Shown here: positions 57,139 through 64,000 of the stretch, one piece after another
Layout: each line of letters starts with the position of its first letter
Numbering within the stretch: position 1 is the first letter of the stretch
Source: Larix kaempferi
Taxonomy: Eukaryota > Streptophyta > Pinopsida > Pinales > Pinaceae
Direction: 5' to 3'
Length of the DNA stretch: 64,000 bases
NCBI GenBank assembly: GCA_027924585.1
Contig: BSBM01001436.1
Location: forward strand, 496,001 to 560,000
The notes under the pieces: model-generated
Told to the model about the DNA's origin: nothing
The model's input: only the letters and a program-made list of their open reading frames with translations
The model's database searches: none
Made by a program: the position numbers and the translations under genes

Positions 57139-58819
57139 TGTTGGGCCTGGCCCAAGTGGGGCATTTTTGGTAAAGTCAGTTTTGGAACTGCGAAGTTGCG
57201 CGCAGTTCAGATGGAGACTTTTTGGTAGAATTAGTTGTGAAGCTGCGAAGTTGAGTGCAGTTCAGATGAAGGCGAACAATGTTGAGCGCTGTGAAGATAT
57301 AGCGCTGCAGAGTTCCTGTGTTGTGGGGAACCAGCGTTGCGAAGAGCCTGATCCGCAGGGATCTGGCAAGTCGGAAGTATGGAAGGAAATCGGTAGAAAT
57401 TCCGGTGAGACCATCGACAATCTATTTTTGGTTAAGATACTCCATGATTACAAGGTGGAGGGTAAGGAGTGATGCAAAAGGAAAGCGACTGGTCGCACAA
57501 GCAAAGAAAGCACTACATGAACCAGCCGCATGAAGCCGTTAGAGAAGAACAACTGCGTGAAAGAAACCTGTCGGCATGTGCTCGGCAGGGGGGATGAAAG
57601 CGATGTTACCATGCACAGAGGATGGCCACGATGAAATATTCATTGTCAGAGCTTACTTGTCCGGTTAGTGGATAACCACGATAGTTTTGGGAAACCTTAG
57701 GGTTTTTTCCTATGCATTGTACATACATGACCTACGGGCATGATCTATTTAAAGGCACATTTTGTAAGGGAAAGGGCTAATCTCTATTTTTTTATTGCTA
57801 AACATTGAGCTCTGTTGAGAGACTGAAGATTGTAAAAGCTCTGCAGCTGTGTGCGCAAAGGCCTATTGAGAGAGAAGAGAGTTTGAAGCTGAGTGCGCAG
57901 ATTGGAACTATTGTACCCTACCCAAAGATCAATATAACAACAGTTCCTGTGGACGTAGCTCCCATCCTGGGGATGAACCATGTTAAATCTTGTGTTTTGT
58001 GACTGTTTATGTTTGTGCACTTGTATATTTGCTTACCGTGAATGCTGGAAACCTCAGTTATCAGTTATATATTTTACTTTTGTATGTATTCACCATAAGA
58101 ATGAGATGGGAATAATATGTTAAGTATCACATGTATGGATGAATGTTGAATGCATAGTATTCCAGAGTTAGCGAATGCATAAGTCATTTAGATAAACATT
58201 TAAGTAAGGAGAGTTGCGCCGTGCAACTTCCCTAAAGCGCAACACCGGAAGTGCGTAGTATAGTGTGTTTCATCTTATTGCGCACGTCATAAGGTTAATA
58301 ATCTATGTAGTTGATGAATGGATAAACACTAAGTAGAGTCATCAAGATTGGCTAAGTCCGAAGAGGAAGCGTATTCATCAGTTACGTTGTCCTGTCGTTG
58401 AACCCTATCCAAACCATGCATTCCTTGGATGCGCGAGTGGTGCAAGCGTCTTGATCTTGTAGAAGTATTCACCGCGAAGAAGGAAACTTCGCGCAATCGT
58501 CAGTCCGCAGCATGAGCCCTGCGGCGCGCTGCTTTCCAGTTGTTGAAACACACATCACTAGGTTGTGGAAACCTGATTCCGCAGCCACCCCCTCAACTTC
58601 GCCTCGAGTGAGACCTTAGTCTGTTCGCAGATTATTGCTGAAAGGGCCGGTGAATAGGGGTTTTGTTGGTTCATTGAACCGCGAAGAACCTGGGTCTTGT
58701 TGATGTATTTGTAACTTCGGAAGATATTCACTTGTATATTGCATGTATTACATTTTTGCTTTATTGTATCCCCAACGGAGATGTATTATTCCTCCGATTG
58801 GAAGTGTCATCATTTGTAT
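57139..58819 (+). other. LTR-like, moderately GC-rich region, unassigned
   Basis: It begins TGTTGGGCCTGG right after the CACTA subterminal repeats and is much richer in GC. Around 57744-57780 is tttaaaggcacatttt. At 57960-57990 is catcctggggatgaaccatg, a kind of segment often seen in plant LTR leaders. A segment with ctgcgaagttg and gcagttcagatg is duplicated with a 55-bp offset (57188 and 57243). The open frame 57128-57472 is unrecognised. It might be a solo LTR, but I found no matching end or TSD. Confidence 0.3.
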
Positions 58820-59450
58820 TTGATGGGTTATTAGACCACCTTGATGGGGTCGGCCCTGTATGAGTCATGTGGATGGGTTATTAGGCTTCCTTATGAAGTC
58901 GACCCAGTTAGGGTTAAAGACAGGTCATGTAAAGTCATTGAGGTCCATCCTCCCATGTATGTCAGGGCATTAGACCCCAGAGTTAAGTTGTCTATGGGTT
59001 GAGGTCCATCCTCCCATGTATGTCGGGGAATTAGACCCAAGAGTTAAGTTGTCTACGGGTTATTAGACTCTCCTAGAGAAGTCGGCCCAATCAAGTACAA
59101 CTAGGGGCTGACCTAGTTGAGTAAAGGTCAAGTGAAAGTAAAAGTATAAATAGAGAGTGTGACTCTCTCATTTGATTCATTCACACACTCACTCACTTTG
59201 CATTAGTGAGAGAGAGGAGGAATGCACACAAGTGGAGGAGGAGTATGTTGTTGGAGATCATCTTCTTGTTTTGGGGTTTTGTATCATTGTTCATTCTATC
59301 TCTAAGGAAGTTGCGGGGTTTTCTCCTTTATGGTTTCCCCGGTGAAATGCTTTGTGTCTGTTGTCTCTTGTGATTGATTGATATGCTGTACATGTTGTTA
59401 TCTCAGTTAATATCCTAGATCATATTGAATTAAATGATGAAAAACTAACA
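58820..59450 (+). repeat. 5' LTR of the second copia element (start approximate)
   Basis: The end is fixed by the adjacent PBS. A TATA box (tataaata, 59146-59153) is followed by a gagagtgtgactctctc palindrome-like leader. Segments with gggttattag, and a 61-bp tandem duplication (58939-58999 and 59000-59060, aggtccatcctcccatgtat), lie upstream in what would be U3. Confidence 0.65.
59146..59153 (+). promoter_or_regulatory. TATA box in the copia LTR
   Basis: TATAAATA about 300 bases before the LTR end, followed by a CT/GA-rich leader. This is the usual arrangement of a plant LTR promoter. Confidence 0.65.
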
Positions 59451-59462
59451 TGGTATCAGAGC
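59451..59462 (+). promoter_or_regulatory. Primer-binding site of the second copia element
   Basis: TGGTATCAGAGC, complementary to initiator methionine tRNA, adjacent to the LTR and intact. Confidence 0.9.
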
Positions 59463-62100
59463 TAGCCTGAAGGAAGGCATTGTATGGCATTTACGACACT
59501 TGTTGCACTTGCGACAAATTGGAAGCTAGGGTTTGATATAGTAAAAACTCGTCATCATGGAACTTTCTTTATAAATACATTTTGGCGAAGGTTCAAGATC
59601 TGAAACTTTTACAGGCCGAAGATAAAATCTTGATGCACCTTGTGTAAGAAGCTCAGCCTCAAATTCAATGTACTTTTTGAGTTATGATCCGTACAAGTTA
59701 GGGTTTATGCCTCTTCTAGATTGCATACCTAAATAGGTGACCTAGGAACAGAGGTCATATCTCGGTCTAGGAAGATCCAAATGGAATTCCGTAAAAAGTG
59801 ACAGTTAGGGCACGGAATGTAGTTTCACAGGTTGGAGTTTTAGAGGCCTAAGTTGAAATAGTGACACGTGGCACTCCGTACAAGTTCGCTATACTGTTTC
59901 TTCTCATAAACAGGTCACGTTGCGACACTTGGCATATCTCTCTCATGGAGAATCCATTTGAGCTCAAACCTGTGGGGTTGGAAATATAACAGGATAGGCT
60001 ACCACAAGCCAAAGTTTCAGACCCTTTGGATCCGAAATTTCAGAGATGTACCAGAAACAATAAGGTGCATACTTCTGTCAAAACAAAATTGGATTCTGAG
60101 CACTTTCTTTTTTGGCTTGTCACTGCTGCGGGAAATTAGGGTTTCAGAGAAAGTTGGAATTTTTTTAATCTGAGACTGTGACTGGATGCTCCTAAGAAAA
60201 ATCGAAGTTTAGAGACCAAGATCGAATTTTTTGGTTGGGCAGAACCCCGGGCTTTATCAAACCCTAGTTCAGGATTTTGACCAGAAAACCAGAATTTGAC
60301 AGAAGCTATAGATCCGAAACTTTCAAAGTCAATTTTGAGGGGTCAAATTTTGGAGATTTCAAAGTTGAAGTATACCAACTTGATCAGCTCAGTAAGGTGC
60401 ATCTTTTCATCCAATCAGAAGTTTTAAATTCAAAGTTTGAATTTTTAGGGTTTCTCTGACAAACCCTAATCCAGCTCCAGATCCAGTTTCTACAAATCAA
60501 AGTGTACAGGATTGGGTTAATCCTAGAAGATAATGAATTGGACACATGCATAAGTAAAGAAGTTCCAGTTTTAGAGGGAGATGAGGCTAAGGCCTTACAT
60601 AAGAAGACTACAAGCAATGCCGATAGGTATGACTTGAGGAGATACAGGTATGTTTTGAAATCTGTTCATGATTAAGTTTATGATATGTTTGTCTTCATAT
60701 TATTGAGGTTAGTAACAATCTTGATTAATTTTAGACTTGTCTTATCACCCTAGTAAAAGTATGAATGCATGTGAATGATAGAAGACATTAATTGATTAGG
60801 TTTATGGCACTTATGATTGTACTAATGCACTGTGGTGTTGTATGAGGATGATGTTGTCCACTAACATGAAAGGTACATCAAGGAAGACAAATCAAGTTCT
60901 AGATCAAGAACATATGACCATGGTGACATGAAGACAAAGACTCATCCATAGCCATTGATCACATAGAAGATCTACTTATGAGGTATGTATAATTTGGTTC
61001 TACATCCCTTAACTTATGAGATATGCAGGTTACTAGCACAAGGTCTCTAAATCATTGAAGAGAACAAAGAAAACATTGTTTGGGTATGTTACACATAAAT
61101 CGTAAACATGATAACCAAGTATGTTTTTCTTATATCAAGTTAGAATCCTACCTTGTGTTAGGATCTCATATAAGTATACCTTTGTAATGATTACTCATGA
61201 AGTTATAAGTTTGAGTAATCATGGGTTTATGCATATTATGCTTCTTCGTTTGATTAATGATATGAAAAACTAGAAGACTCTTATGGTCAAATAAGAATAT
61301 GCATGAGTAAAAAAAGTCCTCCCTGAAACCTTGAAACTAATGCTTGTGATAAATTACCTGCGTATGAAATGATCATGACCATACATGTTTAAGATTATTT
61401 AGAATCATAATTTTTTGATAATATTGAGATTATACTAATGAATGTATGATTATGTATGAGATCCCGAGGATGACACAATGATGACACTAGTGCACACTTA
61501 AGCATGCATAGTGGTCCAGGATGGATATAAGTTCATGGACAGATAATCCAAGAAGCAAAGATCAAGAGGGAGCACACTCCAGTAGTTCCCACAAGGAAGC
61601 AAATATTGAGAGGGAGTCCACCCTACAACCAAACAAAGATAAGTATTTGGATTATCATTTCTTGTATATATGATTTCTTAAATGATGTTTATTCATGTAC
61701 ATACTTATGTTCGTAGATTTAGGATGTATATTATGCATTTTAGAAAAGTTGCATTAATGAACAAGATACTACTAATATAGTAATGGGTAAGTGGCCTATG
61801 GTACTGTACAACACTCCATTGCTACTTATCTAGATTGAAACCTCTTTGCTGACACGTTGGGAGTAGTGCACACTCTTAACAATGTTCTGGTAGAGATGGA
61901 AGACATATAGAAAGTTACCGTATGAATACAGGATATGGATGAATGTTGTATTGAAGCATTGGCTAAGATAATTGCATGACTGTATGACATATATATTTAT
62001 GCATAAGATTTTTCTATGAAAACTATGAGAAGTTTCTAATCATGCAATTGAATTTGACTTGCAGGAAAGAACGTGTACAATCACCTACAAAAGAAGGACA
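59463..62100 (+). other. Long leader without gag, protease or integrase
   Basis: The first kilobase resembles untranslated leader, with several short open frames such as 59958-60173. The rest is AT-rich. A search by eye for FxxWK-type gag, zinc knuckle, DSGA protease and integrase motifs gave nothing. The segment is too long for a normal copia leader. Confidence 0.55.
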
Positions 62101-62174
62101 ACAACATTTGTTCCAACAACGAAGTTCAAGAAAACTACCTATTGAAGATATTGAAGAATCTGAAGTTCCCAGGA

Positions 62175-62940
62175 TCAGGGATGCAGTAATGGAAGGATGC
62201 CATGATTGAGGAGTACCAGTCGATCATGAATGTCTGGGATGTGGTCCCAAGACCAGAAGGGAAGTCTGTTGTGACTTCCAAGTGGATATACAAGATCAAG
62301 CATGCCGCGGATGGTAGCATAGAGAAATACAAGGCAAGGTTTGTGGCTCGTGGCTTCTACCAAAAAGAAGGGATAGATTATGAAGAAACTTTTGCACTTG
62401 TAGCAAGATACACTTCCATCAGAACAGTACTTGCTCTGGCTATAGTAATGAAGTGGAAGATACACCAGACGGATGTCAAGACAACTTTCTTGAATGGCGT
62501 AGTCGAAGAGGAAGTGTATGTGGAGCAGCCACTCAGTTTTGAGACACATGACAGCGAGTCACATGTGTGCAGATTGAAGAAAGCCTTGTATGCTTTGAAA
62601 CAAGCACGAAGGACTTGGTACAACAGGATAGACAACTTCCTGTCTAGTTTGGGCTTTTACCAAGAGTAAAGCGAATTCCAACCTTTACTACAAGGTTGAG
62701 GAAGGCAATCCAGTGATATTCCTACTGTATGTAGATGACCTGTTTGTGACAGGTGAGATTGGGTTAATTGTTGATACGAAGAGGAAGCTTGCTGTCGAGT
62801 TCGAGATGAAGGACTTGGGTATGATGTATTACTTTCTAGGCATGGAGGTGTGGTAGAGTGTAGATGGAATCTTCCTTGGACAAGGGAAGTATGCAGTAGA
62901 GATCCTGAAGCAGTTCGGGACGATGGACTGCAAGCCATGG
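62175..62940 (+). pseudogene. Reverse transcriptase of the second copia element
   Basis: Starts near KDAMIEEYQSIMNVWDVVPR and continues SVVTSKWIYKIKHAADGSIE, RFVARGFYQKEGIDYEETFA, IHQTDVKTTFLNGVVEEEVY and LKKALYALKQARRTWYNRID. After QE a stop at 62667-62669 marks a frameshift. The other frame gives NLYYKVEEGNPVIFLLYVDD (catalytic YVDD) and EFEMKDLGMMYYFLGMEVW, with a TAG at 62854-62856. Another shift near 62940 leads into the RNase H frame. Confidence 0.88.
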
Positions 62941-63689
62941 CCACACCTATGTCATCAAACCTGAAGCTATTGTGTGATGCTTCATCAGAGTCGGTTGATG
63001 CCACGATGTATCGTCAGATGTTTGGGTCCTTGATGTACCTGACGAACACAAGACCAGATATTTTCTTTGCGGTGAACACATTGAGCCAGTTCCTGACGGA
63101 TCCTAGACATGTTCACATGATTTATGTAAAGCATATTCTGAGGTCCCTGAAGGGTACGGTTGATTATGGGCTCAAGTATGATGCGAATCAAAAGGTTAAC
63201 CTAGAGGGTTATATTGATTCAGATTGGGCAGGCAGTGCTGTAGATAGGAAGAGCACTTCAGGGTGCTGCTTCAGTATGGGATCAGGTGTGATCTTTTGGT
63301 TTAGCAAGAAGCAGTCCTGCGTAGCACTGAGTACAACCGAAGCAGAGTATGTCGCAGCTTGTTCGACCAGTTGTGAGGCAGTATGTCTTAGGAAGCTACT
63401 GTCTGATTTGTTTGATCTCCAGTTCGATGCTACCTGTATCTTCTGTGACAACCAGAGTTGTGTGAAGTTGTCTGAGAACCTAATGTTCCATGACAGGTCG
63501 AAGCACATCGAGATCAAGAGTCACTATATCAGGGATATGGTGCAGAGAGGAGCAATGAAGCTCCTATATGTTGCGATGGATGAGCAGATTGCAGATGTGT
63601 TGACCAAACCACTAGCCAGAGTGAAGTTCGAGTACTTCAGGGAGAGGCTTGGTGTTCTTCAGATAGAAGATACTTCGAGGAGGAAGTGA
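62941..63689 (+). pseudogene. RNase H of the second copia element, open
   Basis: Opens in the frame with TPMSSNLKLLCDASSESVDA, RQMFGSLMYLTNTRPDIFFA and HILRSLKGTVDYGLKYD. RNase H motifs are YIDSDWAGSAVDRKSTSGC (Asp), ALSTTEAEYVAACS (Glu), IFCDNQSCVKLSENLMFHDR (Asp), and KHIEIKSHYIRDMVQRG with DEQIADVLTKPLARVKFEYF (Asp). This part alone is intact to its stop at 63687-63689. Confidence 0.88.
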
Positions 63690-64000
63690 TGGTACACATT
63701 TGCAGGAGCCATTCCAAGCATGGTGGTAGGAGGATCCTTCCCATGGCTGTGGATGTAAGTGTTGTGTGATGAACATCAAGACGATGCTCCAGATGATGTT
63801 CTGTATGACGATGATCAGGATGATCATGTGATAATGATGTGCATCAGGTTGATGCTATGTATGATGATTAGTATGATCATGAGTATGAGGTCAATACTCC
63901 GTGGCCGTGGACAAGTTGTGCAAGGATCGCATGTAAAAGATCCTGGAGATCTGGATAGGTTAAGTTGTGTGCTATTAAAAGATCTTGGGATGCTCTGTAG
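63690..64000 (+). other. 3' untranslated part of the second copia element
   Basis: Downstream of the RNase H stop, rich in ATGATG-like motifs (gatgatcaggatgatcatg, gatgatgtgcatcagg). No polypurine tract or LTR start before the window ends. Confidence 0.5.

Larger units (their letters stand above)
58820..64000 (+). mobile_element. Second Ty1/copia element, 3' end outside the window
   Basis: A 5' LTR-like region ends ACTAACA at 59450, followed directly by TGGTATCAGAGC. RT and RNase H of copia type lie at 62175-63689. The 3' LTR is not reached by 64000. Between the PBS and the RT are about 2.6 kb with no gag, protease or integrase that I can recognise. This is probably an internally deleted or recombinant derivative. 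The LTR start is uncertain because no second LTR is available to compare. Confidence 0.8.

Overview
This window is nuclear DNA of a land plant, probably a vascular plant with a large repeat-rich genome. The evidence is the mix of plant-type elements: Ty1/copia and Ty3/gypsy LTR elements, an L1-type LINE with DUF4283 and zf-RVT domains, CACTA elements, and a Helitron with an RPA-like gene. There are also remnants of plant host genes: a FURRY/MOR2-type protein, galactinol synthase, and the C-terminal domain of ribosomal protein L12. I cannot name the species. I found no host gene that looks intact and functional.

Layout. 1-4107: AT-rich DNA with a TATCAT-type repeat, an EA-coding repeat and unidentified coding-like pieces. 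4108-21606: a decayed Ty3/gypsy chromovirus with TSD CAGAG. It splits a minus-strand coding-like frame. Inside its integrase sits a poly(A)-tailed retro-insertion (about 7242-20018, 11-bp TSD). Inside that sits an 11.3-kb CACTA-like transposon (8150-19491), which carries a fragment of a FURRY-like host gene, a tRNA-like sequence and a long foldback at its left end. 21612-25740: no recognisable gene. 25920-33060: a nearly full-length LINE on the minus strand, inserted into one copy of a short tandem duplication. 33733-39619: a complete but inactivated Ty1/copia element with TSD TAGTG. 39625-43480: AT-rich, no gene. About 43480-47750: a Helitron remnant on the minus strand (RPA-like, DUF6570, Helitron N domain, HUH Rep) with no helicase. 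48505-49076: unidentified coding-like DNA. 49202-50323: a galactinol synthase pseudogene (minus). 51262-51432: a bL12 C-terminal fragment (minus). 52171-53942: a 5'-truncated LINE (minus). 56754 on: one end of another CACTA-like element, then LTR-like DNA. About 58820 to the window end: a second Ty1/copia element with a long leader and RT-RNase H, but no visible gag, protease or integrase.

The window records successive insertions rather than cooperating genes. Target-site duplications give the nesting order. Most disabling changes are single nonsense codons, mainly TAG and TGA, plus small indels. That pattern fits C-to-T decay of silenced, methylated repeats. The items most worth a second look are the FURRY capture and foldback end in the CACTA element, the helicase-less Helitron with its RPA-like gene, the galactinol synthase pseudogene with its readable inactivating lesions, and the extra coiled-coil ORF downstream of RNase H in the truncated LINE.
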